Shown: positions 26,801 through 39,656, numbered from the stretch's first letter. The stretch is DNA of 64,000 bases from Fratercula arctica (GCA_947846985.1 CANTUZ010000001.1:70263521-70327520), one strand, 5' to 3'. Numbers and translations: made by a program. Notes: generated by a model from the sequence alone, not told the origin.

Positions 26801-27559
26801 GATACAGGGGAATTTTGAATGTATTTTCTTTTTCCTTTTTCCCAACACCACCACATGGAACTGAATGATACATCTTCATTTCTTTCTGTATTGGAATAAA
26901 ACCTCTTTACTTTTCCTTTTCACAGTCACTTTCTTCTAGTCATGATGAATGTTGTACAAACAGTGCAAGCATAATAAATTGGTTCTTAATTTCCTTCTAG
27001 CTGATCTTGGATTTGGCTGGTGGCTATAAGTGAAGTAAATGTACTAGAACAATAAATAGTAGGTTTTGAAAATAAGGATCTGATTGTCATAGCCAAATAG
27101 TCATTATGAGTGTTAATCACCAAAACTGAATTCCAGCGTATACTTAACTGCACACCTGTCTGACATCTGGAAAATTGAATTAATCCATTTTCTGAAAGGA
27201 ACTCCAACTTGGAAATCACATTTGCGCTTGGCAATGTTATGCCTACTATTGTTACAAACAGCCCTGAAGATGATTAGAACGGAAAGGAAATAGAGGCAAT
27301 ATCTCCCTTGTTTTGCGGGCTGTGTATTTTGTGAGTTTGACAGCACTGGGGGGGAGCTATTTGCCTTGTTTTATCAGTACATAGTTCACACGCGGCACTG
27401 AGAGGGCCCCAGGCTCTGCAAGTGGATAGACACAGCAGAGATTTGGGGAAGCTGAAAGGGCAGGAGGATTGGCAGCAGGGCTGGGGAATGGGGGGACCAG
27501 GGTGAGCCCCACCGTTTGGTGTGATGTTCCATTCCTTCCAACTGCCCTTGCAACAACAG

Positions 27560-27744
27560 AGTAACAGAGCGCTGGAACAGGCTGCCCAGAGAGGCGGTGG
27601 AGTCTCCGTCTCTGGAGACATTCAAAACCCGCCTGGACGCCTTCCTGTGCAACCTGCTCTGGGTGACCCTGCTCTGGCAGGGGGGTTGGACTGGATGATC
27701 TCCAGAGATCCCTTCCAACCCCTGCCATTCTGTGATTCTGTGAA
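27560..27744 (+). mobile_element. CR1 LINE, short 3' fragment, plus strand
   Basis: The segment begins near AGCGCTGGAACAGGCTGCCC and passes through the CR1 stretch TGGACTGGATGATCTCCAGA. It ends in CCATTCTGTGATTCTGTGA, the CR1 terminal repeat of a subfamily different from the copy at 13791. Only the last roughly 185 bases of the element are present, and orientation is opposite to the other copy. No coding capacity remains. Confidence 0.93.
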
Positions 27745-28897
27745 CAGAGTTACCTGGGGAAGGCTTCATGCCATCCCTTTCCGAAGCATTGCAAACTCCT
27801 CTGAAAGATTTTGTCAGATTAAAATGGCCTATTTGTTAGTGGCACTGTTTCAGAATCTTCAAAATCTTCAGGTGTCTTTGTCTGTCTTAAACAAAAATGG
27901 AGAGAAATACATTTCATCACCTAAAGCTTCTCAGGACTCCTCTGGAGGCCACCAGGATCCAAATACAGGTTTTTCTGGCAAACCATAAAAGCAGTGCCCA
28001 AGACTCAATGTGTCAGAGATTAAACGCATTCATCTTACTGTGAATTCATCTTACATCAGCTACTTTTTATTTTTTATAACCGCTAATTCTTCTCTCTGTA
28101 AATAAAACCATATACCTTTTGTCACTGGGAAGTGTCAGTTATCATAACATAATGTTGTATTTTCTTTCTTAAAAATACCTAGAGAATCTTATGGGCCAAT
28201 GTATTTTGTCCATATGTCTTAGCTGTTTTGTCAAAATAGCAGTAACTAAAGAAAACCTACACATTACAAAAACTGAATAAAGCAACTGATTTTAATTTTG
28301 GATTTTTTTAGTCCTCTCATAATGTGTGACTGAAAGTTTGTGAGGTGCTCAGTGTGGTTTATAAAACCCTGTCAAGCGCTTGTAACTTTGGCAAAGAAAG
28401 ACTTCTTAATACACAGTTTTTAATGTGAAATTACCATATTTTCAGTTAGCAAGAGAGGTCTTTTTCAGCAGCTAAAATTAACTGTTGAAAAACGTTGGAA
28501 ATGTGCATGGTAATGAGTTCATTCCTGTCAAAATGAAATCATTAATATTAATTTTTACCCTCCTCTGAGTGACTCCTGCACCATTTTTCAAATTAGAAAA
28601 GAAGTTAACGAATTTGCAAGACCGTTTCCTGCCATGCAGGGTTAGCAGGTCTCCCACCACCAGCAAAAGGCTATTTTAAGTCTTGACTTCTCCTTTGAAA
28701 ACTTCTTACTTCAGTGTTTAACATTCCCTCTGATTATTTACAGGCAAAACCACCAACATTACCGTAAGCCTGTTTACTGCTAAAACACACAGGATGTACA
28801 GACCTTAAGATGGTCTGTAAGATGGTCTTCCTAAGGGTGGGTTTTTTCCACTAGCTAAGTAGAGCAATACATCTCAGTTCAGACTGTTCCCAAAGGG

Positions 28898-28959
28898 CCT
28901 GTTTTCACTGAAGTCAATGGAAAAATTCCCATTGATTTCAGCATGGCTGGATCAAGTCC
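28898..28959 (+). repeat. old interspersed repeat, copy 3
   Basis: ACTGAAGTCAATGGAAAAAT followed by TCCCATTGATTTCAGC and GGATCAAGTCC. The two halves are partly inverted copies of each other (GAAGTCAATGG and CCATTGATTTC), which is typical of the better copies of this repeat. Confidence 0.5.
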
Positions 28960-29507
28960 AAAGTTCAGACATTTCCGAGAGGTCTCGAAGTACAGTAAAA
29001 AAATAGGAGAATCTGAAGGCTCTCGATTCGCTAGAAGATTTCAGTAGGTATTTAATCTATGCTGATTTGATTACACTTAAGCATAAAACTAAATATAAGC
29101 ATGAATTTAAATGTCTTGGTTTAAAAGTTTTATTTATTTAAAAAAAATCACACACCATAGTACAGCTGTGCTTACCAAGCAGGTGGGTGAGATGGAGTCT
29201 CAGTGGAAATAGCTCTTAACAAAAAATAGGTTTTGTTTTTGTGTTAAAAACTACAATTTTTATTCCACAGTACATCACAAAACTTTTAAAAGATGGCATT
29301 AACAGTGGTATCTTTTCAATTTAAAAATGTCCTACCCTTTTTAACTGGATGTACCTTGTTGGCTTTTGTTTTAATTTTGGGGGAAGGGGAAACAATCAAC
29401 TTTTATCCTTGTTTAATGCTAACTAAATATTCCTTAGCTACTGAAGTGACTTAATGACATGAGTATGTGGTCTTATCAAAGTCCCATTATTGTTCTGACA
29501 GTATCTC

Positions 29508-29521
29508 ATTTGTATGCAAAT
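29508..29521. promoter_or_regulatory. POU octamer in an imperfect palindrome
   Basis: ATTTGTATGCAAAT contains the octamer ATGCAAAT (29514-29521) and, read inward from the left, a one-base variant of its complement. POU-domain factors bind such sites as monomers or dimers. It opens a 29480-29830 stretch that is free of simple repeats. Function is inferred only from the motif. Confidence 0.35.
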
Positions 29522-31774
29522 CCACTTGCCTGCAACTTATTCTTTGGCAAATGGTGCTAGCAAGCCAGCGAGCGTTGTTTTAATTATGTGCATGTCTCTG
29601 CGTAGTATATTTGTTACTGCACAGGAACATTATGCTGCTGTAACAACTACTGTACCTTATATCATGCTTATGAATAGCGGCACGGATCATCCTGCAATTT
29701 TTATCGTGAGTGATAGACATGCTCTGTCAGTCGCTGTCACCCAAGGGTAATCGCAGTACATAAGGCGTCCTTTTAAATAAAATATTCATGGGGCACTTTT
29801 TTTGTGATTTCCCGTCCTTTTCATAATGACGCCCACTGGATATCTGTTCAATCAGTGCCTTACCTTCTCTTACTTTGCATATCCTTGACCATTATGAAAA
29901 TTTAATCCTGTAAGACACAAACCGAAGGGGAGACCCCTGTGTCCCTCTAGGGTAGAGGGTGGCTTCTGCTCAGTAGACATAGGCTAGTGTCAGAGGACGA
30001 CCGGTGTCAGTAGGTGTGCAGTGGGGGAGAGGAAGGAAACCAATAGTGGGTGCATACCCAAAAATAAGGGGACACTGCTAGGTGATTTACAGGGCCCCTT
30101 TCTGACAGCCCTGAGAAGGGCTTCCCAGGAGATGTGGTCCTCTGCTGTGCTTCCACAGTCTCCAGGATGGGGGAGACGGCCCCTCTCCTTGAGGCCCAGT
30201 AGGTGAACCCATCCTTCTCTGTGCTGCATCTGGCTCGCAATATAAAGCTAACTCCGCTTCGTGTCATGAAGCCAGCTCCATCACTTGCGATACAATCCAT
30301 GCCAGGGGAACGCTCTACAGGGATGAATATTGTCAGAGCTGGAAAAATGGCTTCAGAACTGCACGATTTCAGGAAAAAAAAAAAAAAAAAGAAAAGGACT
30401 GCATCAATGTCCCAGCTTTGAGCCAGGAAAGTTTTATCATCAATCTTCAGAGAGAAAAAATGGGAATCTATCAGGAGAAGTATAATGATGCAAAATCAGT
30501 CAGCAGAAATACAGAGGCATAGAGAAAGTGCAGCGTCGTCCTCTGAATGTAGCCTCAGCTTATACGGTTAAATGTATGGGGATGTGACTCTGTAGCACAT
30601 CTACGTGTGGTGCTGCGGTTTGATCTATTGAGGAAGACAGGGCTGGAGCAGCTGCCTAGGTCATTATCTCCAGTGCTCTGCGATTGCATACATCCCTGTA
30701 CCTGTTTATGTACATCCCTGTGCATGGGAAGCATAAAATCTGCACACCTACAAAGCTACCTGCATCTTGAGAAACATTTTCTGGCAGCTAGAAAAGAGAG
30801 CTTCTAGTCAAACAAGACAACAAAACTTCTGCGTTTACTAGTAAACCTGACAAACTGATTTATGGCTGTTTTCCTTGCCGTGATTTGTTGACAGATTGTT
30901 CTTTATGCAAAAATTACCAAGGTTTAAATCTGTATCATATGGCCTCTAATTCAACTGACAATATGTTACCAATTAAATTCCGCTTAAGCTATCATCAACC
31001 AGCGAACCACAGACTGTGTTAAAGAGAATGACAGTCAGATAGCCAGTAAAATCATTTGTGCCGTGATTCTGAAGGCTGGCCTGTAAAGGAGGGACATTAA
31101 ATAACTATACGAAAGATTAAAAAAAGCTTTTTTTTTTTTTTTTTGTAGTGAAAATTAAACTGCTGCTGGTTTTGCATTTAATGCACCTCCTGTTGAAGAA
31201 ATAGAGATGGGATTCCTGTCCTTGATATCTTATGCTGTTTTCATGTGCAGGAGAAGCTGCACAGCAGGGTAAGTGGTTAGTGGGAAGAGTATTAATAAAA
31301 CTTAACCATTTGCCCTTTCATTTGATCTTCAGTTACTCTTTGGCTCAATTTTGGCCCTTGCTCTTCGGTATTGTTGTTTTCATTTGTAGGGAGAGGACAG
31401 ATTTACTCCCAGGCAAAAGAGTTGATCCCATGGAAAAAAAGGTGTTTCTAAATGAACGTTTCATTTCCCCAAGTCATTTTCTTCTTCACTAAGGTGACAG
31501 AAGGGCCCAGTGCAGAGAGTGACGTTGAACATCACAAAGAAAAATATGGGTCCTCACTCCAAATACTGACCTCGGCAGCGTACAGCGCGGGGCAGGGCAT
31601 GATGCCTTCCTTTCCAAATTCATACAGGCAACCTCACCTGGAAAAGACGCATTTTAAATGTTGCCACGAGATAAAAAGGTATTACACGTCAAGGACTGTG
31701 GGATCTTAAAAAAATAAATAAATAAAAAAAGATGTGCTTTTCTGAGCAGCCATTAGCTGAGTTTGTTCCAGGGG

Positions 31775-31850
31775 AGGCGATAGCTCGGCGGCGTGAAGTG
31801 GGCTGAGGTGGACTTACGTGGTGGAGATGGGCTGGTTCGCTTTCTTGGCT
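31775..31850 (+). mobile_element. tRNA-promoter-like SINE relic
   Basis: TAGCTCGGCGG (31781-31791) matches the A box at 10 of 11 positions and GGTTCGCTTTC (31834-31844) matches the B box at 9 of 11. The start-to-start spacing is 53 bases, close to the 51 seen in the minus-strand relic at 36320. No acceptor stem is evident. It may belong to the same old SINE family. Confidence 0.35.
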
Positions 31851-34800
31851 TAAACGCGGTAGTGCCAAAGCACATGGGGTTTAAACAGTACAGTGGGAGC
31901 TCGACTGTAAATGCTGCATTGTATGGAGCATCCTGCTGTGAGTTTTATCTGTCTCCTTATCTCAGCTTTAATGTTGCGGTTGTGTATTAAGTGTATGTGT
32001 GCTCCAGAGGACGGGGTAGCAATCTTTGTTTAGAAAACAGCGCCTATCACTATTAGCCCTAGCGAATTGAAAATTTACTCCTTTTCCCACAATATCATCA
32101 TCGCAGTCATTATTCACTTAAGAGCTTTTTAATGTTTTGCTGTCTGTACTGATGACTGCGGTGTCCTAGACAGGGACTAGGATCTGGGATCTCGTCGTGA
32201 GGTGTCTCTAATGAATGCTTGAACTCCCTTTCCTTTCTGTACGTTGCGATACAACATCATAAGCCCAGAAAACCCCACTGAGAAGCAACTAAAATCATAA
32301 CACTTTCAAAAATACAAATATCCCTCTTACCGAAGATTACAATGTAAATCAGGCATCTATTATTTCTGTGTCGGTATAATAATTTAAAAAGAATTTGCAC
32401 ATGATAAGAGGCATCCTCTAAGGATGACAAATTAGGCATAATAAAACAGTTAGGAGAGAACATAAATAAGAAGGCATTTGGGGCAAATCCTCTTCTTCCT
32501 CTGCAGTCACATAAATAAACAGTTTTGGGGATATACATCCCTGCTTACAACATGAGCCAGTCCCAGAGAAGCTGTTAGAGATCCCATCGAGTCCCTTGTC
32601 CCAGCTCTCCTCCGCAGAAGGGAAGGAGGGGAGCGGCAAAGTCTTCGGTGCCCACTCTCCATCATGACTTTGTGCTCAGGAATGTGAGGAATTGCGCTGC
32701 CGTCTTACACCTCTCCTTCATGGGGCGGCACGCTGTGCTTGCTCGACGGGTGGCTGGGGTGGAAACAGGGCAGAACAGGCTGCCCCCCTGGTCAGAAAAT
32801 TAATATAATGGTTACCTATAAAACTGGAGCTATGCGCCTGTGATGTCTATGCGCATTTCTGTGAGGTCTTCATCAGCTCTTGGCTGTGCAGGAATATTCT
32901 GGTGTAACCCGACTGAACTCAGTTGACCTAGTTCAGGTCTGCTGCTGTATGAAGTAAGAGTCGGTCCCTGAGCTACTCGATAAACTCCTTCATGCATCAG
33001 CATTGTTGGGATGTAGTGGCTTTGTCTGTCTTTCGAATCTTGCCTGGGAATCTGCTGGAGAAAAAGGCAACCCTGCAACACCAGGAGAAGCCCTTGCCGA
33101 CTGCTCTGCTACAGTACATTTATCTATCAGTGCTTTGTGCTGCTCTGCCTTCTCCTTAGGATTTTTTCCAGTTTAGGTTGCCTTGCAGATCACTTCTGAA
33201 GAAGTTAGTCAGAGGGGATGTCACACCAGGAACAAGGATAGCATTCTCTTCTCCATTTGCTCTTTTAGAAGCTGACACTGCAGTAGCCCCATGAGCCTCA
33301 GGTCTCTGCAGCCTGACTCTGCAGGGTCTGGCAGACTGCACGTTGCCTCTGGATATTTCTCTATATCTGAACTGCTGGGTGTGCAGGAGTAAGATCCAGG
33401 ATTCAGGATCTACTCCTCATGTTCCCCGCTGTCCCCAATTTTCCCTCCCACGGACAATCTCAGCATCAGAGTGCAATGTTCTTTTATGGAGGGAGAGGAA
33501 CAGTCACCTCATCTCAGCACGGATAGTGTTTTATTATAGGCAAGAAGAGGACAGGACGGAGAAGTTACAGACCACTTCTTCTGAAGTGCTGCATGGTCTC
33601 CTGGAGATCATGTGCAGCTGATGGAAATCACAGTCAACTTTCTTGTAAATCAGCACATCCTGGCCCTAGGATTAGACATAGTGGTCCCTCTGCTGACCCC
33701 CATCTCAGCACAGCATGAGCCTGGCACAGCTCTCCGCCCTGGCTCTGGAGGGGAACGTGTGTTTTGGGCTGCTGCTGCTGTAGTGGGCCATGGAAAGACG
33801 CCAGTGGAAACCTCCCTCCTTGGCTGTTGTACCCCACACAGGGGTTCTGCTTGTTGTTGCAGAGATTGCCACGGTCCTCCCTACTCCAGGTCACCGGTCA
33901 AATGGGAACACATGGTTTTAATATGTTGGATTGATGGCAGTATTACAATTTAATTAGAACACTTAGGAATACAAGATTGCCACCATTCACTGTGATTGCA
34001 GAGAAGTGACATCGAAACATCAAAAATTCAGGAATGTCTTGCTGTCTTACATGGTAGCTTTTTTCCCTCCTTGCTTGATTTTTCAGATGAAGCTAGATTT
34101 GTTCAGAGACTGGCTGGTGGTGAATGCATGTATTAGTTAGACATAATGAACACCAGGCTACATGGTGTTTTGCAAGATTTCCCTTCCAGCTCTACCAGCA
34201 AGTAACAGAGATAACCGCTGCCTCCCAAAATTCCATACTCCGTTTCTTTCTGGGCCTGGTCCAACTTGCACTCAAACCGGTTGGGAAGTTTCCACTGATT
34301 TTCATAGACTTTGGACTAGTCTCTTTTAAGAGAAAAAAATTAATTTGTACCAGAGATGGACAGTAGTGACCTAGTGGTATCTAAGCTGCGTGTGCATGTA
34401 GGAAGGATACAGGGAAAACAGAATCTGCACCATCTAAAATGGTGGTACCATCTAGTCCCCAGCCAGTGTGTCTCCCACGTTTCCTAATTTATGCAGTGAT
34501 TTAACATTGCAGTGGCTCCAGCTCATTGAAGCAAATTTATATGCAGGAGCACTATTTTAATCTTAGACTTAAAATAATTTTAATTAATAATGGCTTCCTT
34601 TTCCAGTCTGTCAACATATCTCCACCTCTTCGCTTTTTAAGAATTAAAGTAAATATAGAAACAAAAATATTAAATTATACCAGGCAACCAGAACAAAGAA
34701 AACATCAGAATCCTCAAGTCTAGAGATGTGAAAAATGGCCTGGAGTTTTCAACTCCGTCCTGTCTACTCAACACAACTACAGCTGGTTCCATCTTACTTA

Positions 34801-36319
34801 AGACTTGCCAATTTAACTAAATATTGAAAGGAAACAATGAAAATACTATAATAGACCATCTCATCCTTTATTCTTTCAGTCTCTCAGGTGAGAGGTTTCT
34901 TTCTCAACCCGCAACTGCTAACAAATATCACCTTCATGACTTTGCCTGTGGCATTTATCCTGCTGCGACTATAATTTTGCTTCCTCTGCACTGGAGACAG
35001 CTGCTGTACGCGGGTAGCTCTTCTGCAGCATGGTAGGACATTATCTAAAAGCTTGTTGCTGATGCTAACAGAGCTGGTCTAGCTGCTGACACGGAACATA
35101 TGGCTTTATGGCATTTCAGATCCAAAATGCTGCCCCCCTCTTTTGGGAGCAAGGGGCGCGGTGTTCTGGAGGATGGAGCTCGACCACCTCCTTGCTGCAG
35201 GAGAGCAAGAGATGTATGGGCTATTTCACCCCCCCCTTAGCTCAGAAAGGAAAGTTAGCAAGTCTACACTTCCCTCATCCAACTTAAAGAAAACAAACCA
35301 AAAAAAGTTGCGTTCAGAAACCACCATGCCAGTTCCAACAGGGTTAAAATCGCCCCAGCAGTGCGCCTTTTGGAGGTTTGGCTTTTTTAAAAATGTTTCT
35401 TGGATAAAAAAAATTAGCGAGGATAAGACACGTTTTTCATTTTCTAATGGTGTACTCATTTAATGGTTAAACTCGAAAAGGGGCTACTAGAAGCATCCCG
35501 AATTACAGCTTAAATGAGTTTAAAATTCCAGTTGCTTATAGCTTAAAAAAAATAAAAAAAGTGTCTTAAACCAAATGGTCTCGGTGGGGTGATGCGCAGG
35601 CAAAATGTAAAATGACACATAATGAAATAAAGTAATTTTATTTGCAAACCTGTTCGAAAGGCTGGTACAGAACGTAACGATCAAGTAGAAGTAGGCTGGC
35701 ATTTCTCTTGGTGTTCTTTTGCAGAATTATGTGACCCAAGAAAGAAAACATTAAGATGTTCTGATTTCACCCTATAGGACAGAGAAATACGCTTTGGTTA
35801 ATGCTTACCATAATTCTATCTACTTGGCTCAGACAGTTATATTTTTATGAATCTTACGTTACTTTCTGTCACCCTCTAGGCAACAATATAGAGTTATTAC
35901 AGTATAAAGGAAAATGCTTCCTGTTGAGCTTATACTTGAACAAGTCTTAACCAAGTGGAAGTTCTTAATAAAAGGGTAAATATACTAAGGAATAAACAGG
36001 TAGAGTGAATAAAAAGGAATACAGGCTTTATGGATGCTCAGGTTGATGGCATAGACCAGCAAAACACAGAAAACTCTAAGGTAAAGCCGACACGCTAAGC
36101 TACCTCAGAAATCTGAGGGAGTTAGAATTTTGTTAAGTGAATTTAGTGCTCATTAAGGGATTTGCGGTGTCAGCATTATAAAGCAAAGTCCTCTCTCGCC
36201 CTCAGAATCGGAACAGCACAGTGCAGCAATATTAATTCCGCGGCCGTTCCCTTCTTGGCCTCTCCAATAAAATTATTACCCAGGGACCCAATTGTTCGGC
36301 ACTGCTTGGCGAGTACCTC
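31851..36319. other. non-coding flank
   Basis: No repeat family or gene was recognised. Frames are short. Confidence 0.55.
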
Positions 36320-36395
36320 CTCACGAGGAATCGAGCTGAGATCGCCGGCTCTTTTAACGTGGCAGAGGGATTGTAACGCCCTGCGCCACGCCGAG
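36320..36395 (-). mobile_element. tRNA-derived SINE relic (A and B box), minus strand
   Basis: On the minus strand, TGGCGCAGGGC (36388-36378) matches the pol III A box at 9 of 11 positions. AGCTCGATTCC (36337-36327) matches the B box at 9 of 11. Their starts are 51 bases apart, slightly wider than in a tRNA. The flanking arms do not form an acceptor stem that I can see, so this is a SINE relic or tRNA pseudogene, not a tRNA gene. Confidence 0.45.
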
Positions 36396-36555
36396 CTTGA
36401 AACACAGGCAACTTCCACCTTTAGTTCAAGGGAAAATAGTGTGAATTACTCTTGATGCTTTTCTTAAGTTGGTTGGTGCTTTGCATCTCCCTGAAATATC
36501 CACACAAAGGGTTTCCTTCTGCTTTACATCTCTCTCCCGTCATTTTTTCCCCTTG

Positions 36556-36584
36556 TTCTCAGCCCAGTTATTTTGGGCTGAGAA
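36556..36584. repeat. perfect 11-bp inverted repeat with 7-nt loop
   Basis: TTCTCAGCCCA and TGGGCTGAGAA flank GTTATTT. There is no T run after it to suggest a pol III terminator, and the stem is too short for a typical miRNA precursor. It may be chance or a small fold-back. Confidence 0.85.
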
Positions 36585-38120
36585 GTTTATTTTGCACAGC
36601 ATCGGAAATAGAGAGCCACAAAGACTAACCAGACTTAGGAAAAAATATCAGCCTGTAGGTTTTCAAATTAGTTATGTGGAACATGGAGCTCGTTGTACAG
36701 AAAACACTGATGAGGTTGAAAAACCTGTACTTGCTCTCTCTGTTTGTGTATCTTTCCCTCTTAGCTGAAAGCCAGCCAGGTATAGTTTTCATTCTACTGG
36801 AAACTCTTCATAATGAGTATACAAGTATATTGCAAACCCTTTTTCCCTATGGCCCCATGTGGCTTTTTAAGCCCAGATATTAAGCCTTCCTCAGCATTAC
36901 CTTATCCCTTCATCCAGACATCATTCAAAGGTGCAGTTGACTTTCTAAATTACATCATATGTAAGTAGATTTATTTTTCCTTTTCTGCAGATATAGTTTA
37001 ATTTCCTTTTCCAATTTGCATGGGTGCACACTCATAAATTTTAAACATATTTAACCTCTTTTTAAAAGATCCTTTGAATTTCTCTAAGGTCTGTGCCCTT
37101 TAAGTTGTATACACAATCTTTTGTACACAAAAAAAAAACCCACTAAGACCTCCAGAAATATGGCTTTAAACACCTTACTGCCTTTCCAAAAGGCCCTTTT
37201 TTTCCCTCATGACACAAAACATTCCCCTGGATAACGCTCCCCGTAGCCCAGAAACAAGAGCTTCAGCTGAGAGATGTTTATGGGGCTTTGCTGAGAACAC
37301 AGTTTTCATTGAGTATAAAAATAGTGAGGGAAGATCGGACGGGCTGCCCTGGACCCAAACAGCAATGCCACAAGCCCAGGGACTGGCCAGCACCATCCAG
37401 CAATTGCTAACGGGAGGCAGAGGACACATTTCAACACAGCAGTGATGGGCTGGCTGACTTGGACCCATGGCAAGTCCTTTGTCACCTCCTGAGGCATTTC
37501 CAACTGATGAAAGGATCCCACCCTGAACTGTTTGGTTTTCTTTATTTCTGAATAGTTGCCTTGTCACCCAGGCAGATCATTACCACTGTCATCTCTTGTT
37601 CCTCACCATTAGATTCCCCCTTCTAGGAATAACCCCCTATGGAAGTCCAGATCCATACCCGCTTTCCTACCAAATGATGCTGCTGGACTATTTCCCTGAC
37701 CCTGATGAACCCTTGCTTTGCAAGGCAAGGCGTGGGAGGCAAAGGACCTGCCTCCAAGGCTGAGGACCTTCGCTTGGGTTTGGAGAACAGCAGCTCCTGA
37801 GGACTGGTGGGTGAGAAATAGCGGGTGCAACCTCCATGCCCACTTTGGGTGACCTGCCTGGGAGAGCAAGCAGGGGGACAGCCTGTTTCAGACGCCCGAG
37901 GAGATGACCTTGGGACCACAACGGGCTGGAATGGGAATGCAGTGTTGGCCTTACCCTTGTCCCCACTCTGCGCCCCACGGCAGCTCCTGGTACCTAACCC
38001 CAGCTCACAAGCAGGCCCCTGGAAAGCACAGCACACATACACAAGCCCCCGCGGTTGTTCAGCAAGGACCACCTGGCCTCTCCTCCTTGTTTGGGCTTGC
38101 AAATTTAATTATCTCAAAAC

Positions 38121-38152
38121 ATATCTATCTATCTGTCTATCTCTATATATCT
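38121..38152 (+). repeat. (TATC)n microsatellite with variants
   Basis: TATC units are interrupted by TGTC and TATA variants. It lies about 100 bases left of the 27-bp inverted repeat. Confidence 0.85.
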
Positions 38153-38248
38153 CATAATGATCTTTCCCAGATGCCTCGGTGCTGACTTTGCTCAGGGCTT
38201 GCCCGCATGGTGCAGGCAGTGGCTCGGGATGAAGAACATGAACGGCTC

Positions 38249-38305
38249 AATCCCTGCCTGCCTCCACGCCGCGCCTCTGGCGCGGCGTGGAGGCAGGCAG
38301 GGATT
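38249..38305. repeat. perfect 27-bp inverted repeat, 3-nt spacer
   Basis: The left arm 38249-38275 begins AATCCCTGCCTGCCTCCACG. The right arm 38279-38305 is its exact reverse complement, ending CAGGCAGGGATT, and only TCT (38276-38278) lies between. The outer flanks pair only partly. The arms are GC-rich and contain the palindromic CGCCGCGCC core. It could fold as a hairpin or cruciform. Origins to weigh are a template-switch fold-back mutation, a small transposon relic, or an assembly artefact. No gene overlaps it. Confidence 0.95.
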
Positions 38306-38777
38306 ACGCCGTGCACCAATGCCTTTGTCTCCAGCTTGCCTCTGCCTGCTCGGAGAAGGCAGCCAGGCAGCAACCTCAGGCACGTGGAGGTTTTCTTCAG
38401 GGAGACACTGCTCCAATAGATGCTCGGAAAGGATGCAACCCAGAAATTGGTGCGGTCACCGAGGATTACAATCGCGGCATTTATTAAAGCCGTTTTACCA
38501 GACGGGAGCATAAGATAGAAGGGAATATGTAGTAACCACTTAACTGAATCTGACACCTCTCACCAATTCAGAAATTGTTGGAGGAATGATGAAGGAGAGG
38601 TTAAAAACCTTTCTTTTTTTGGGTCCAAGGGGCAGTGGTGGCCAGCTCGGGACTCCCTCCGCTGCTCCCTTGGCCACTTTGTGACATGGCCCCTGACATC
38701 TGTCGGGGGGGGAGTGACAGGCAGGCATGGGCAATTGGGGAGCTGTCACAGGGGACACCCTCTTCGCTGCCCCCATG

Positions 38778-38799
38778 CCCCCCCCCCCCCCCCCCCCCC
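38778..38799 (+). repeat. poly-C run, 22 C
   Basis: An unbroken C run flanked on both sides by ATGCC or CATGC, in a locally GC-rich stretch (38620-38960). Open frames through it on both strands are artefacts. Confidence 0.9.
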
Positions 38800-39656
38800 A
38801 TGCCTGACCCCAACCTGCAGACCCCTCGCTGGGCTCTCGCTTCGGAGGACGGCATATACCTGCCGCGCTCATCGCCAGTGGGTCGTGCCCTCCCCATCGC
38901 CAAGAAAGCCACCGTCCAGCAAAAGGGCTTTGTTCGACTCCGACCCCAGGGAAAGCCCACTCATAGCGTTGGGTTCAGTCCTTTTGTTTCCAGGTTAAAA
39001 ACTTGACCTTCCCCTCCCCTGAGCCCGGAACTGCCCTCGTAGCGCTTCTGTTCAGCAATTACATTTTCTTTTTAAATCTTTCTTTGGGTCTCAGGCGACA
39101 AAAGGACTTTCATAGTATAAAAAGGTCTCAAAGCCTTTTGTGTGGGGCAAAAATTATAGGAAAGAGAAAGCCGAGAGAAAAAAAAAAAAATCTGTGTCTC
39201 TCTAATTGGCATAATTCCTTCAGCCCGGGCTCATAATTTAAGATGGATCAATTCTGCAGCTGACATGATAGATGTTGTCATCAATACTCGGAAACAGCGA
39301 TTTATATTTCTTCTTTCGGGGACACAGCCATCCACCTACCTCCGTGGGGGTCCTATGTGTGAATCAAGAGCAATATGTGGCCAGTAGACTAAGATTTGAC
39401 TTAGACTTCCAGCCATGAAACTTATTAAAATAATAAATATTTTCATTAGCCAGAGAATCCATTATTGTTCTCTGTTTTAGCTATTGTTAACTAATAATTT
39501 GGATTAATTACCAAGCTAAATCATTAAAAATTAAATCCATATATTTTGCTTCTTTAAAAGAGTGATAGTTTGCAACCATTTGCGTATTATGCATGTTAAG
39601 TGGGAGGGCGATGAAATATGTTGTGTTAACTTAACTTTGACAGCATCTGTATCCAT

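Larger units (their letters stand above)
20326..27559. other. AT-rich non-coding flank
   Basis: Microsatellites are listed separately. The 21300-22620 stretch is AT-rich, complex and nearly free of simple repeats apart from the TG run, so it is the largest candidate for conserved non-coding sequence on this side. A 157-residue minus-strand frame at 24536-25009 has no recognisable motif. Confidence 0.5.
27745..31774. other. non-coding flank
   Basis: Holds repeat copy 3 and the POU-site block. A-tracts lie at 30366-30382 and T-tracts at 31127-31144. No gene was recognised. Confidence 0.55.
36585..39656. other. non-coding flank, GC-richer at 37700-39000
   Basis: Base composition rises in GC around 37700-38960, where many overlapping frames on both strands appear by composition. 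The TATC repeat, the 27-bp inverted repeat and the poly-C run lie here. None of the frames has recognisable domains. Confidence 0.5.

Noticed and set aside
38152..38556. Frames on both strands around 38250 that give almost the same peptide
   Set aside because: The repeated peptide comes from the perfect 27-bp inverted repeat, not from coding sequence.
38601..39006. Protein-coding exon in the GC-rich patch around the poly-C run
   Set aside because: Frames depend on a 22-C run, have no known domain and lack a consistent splice pattern.
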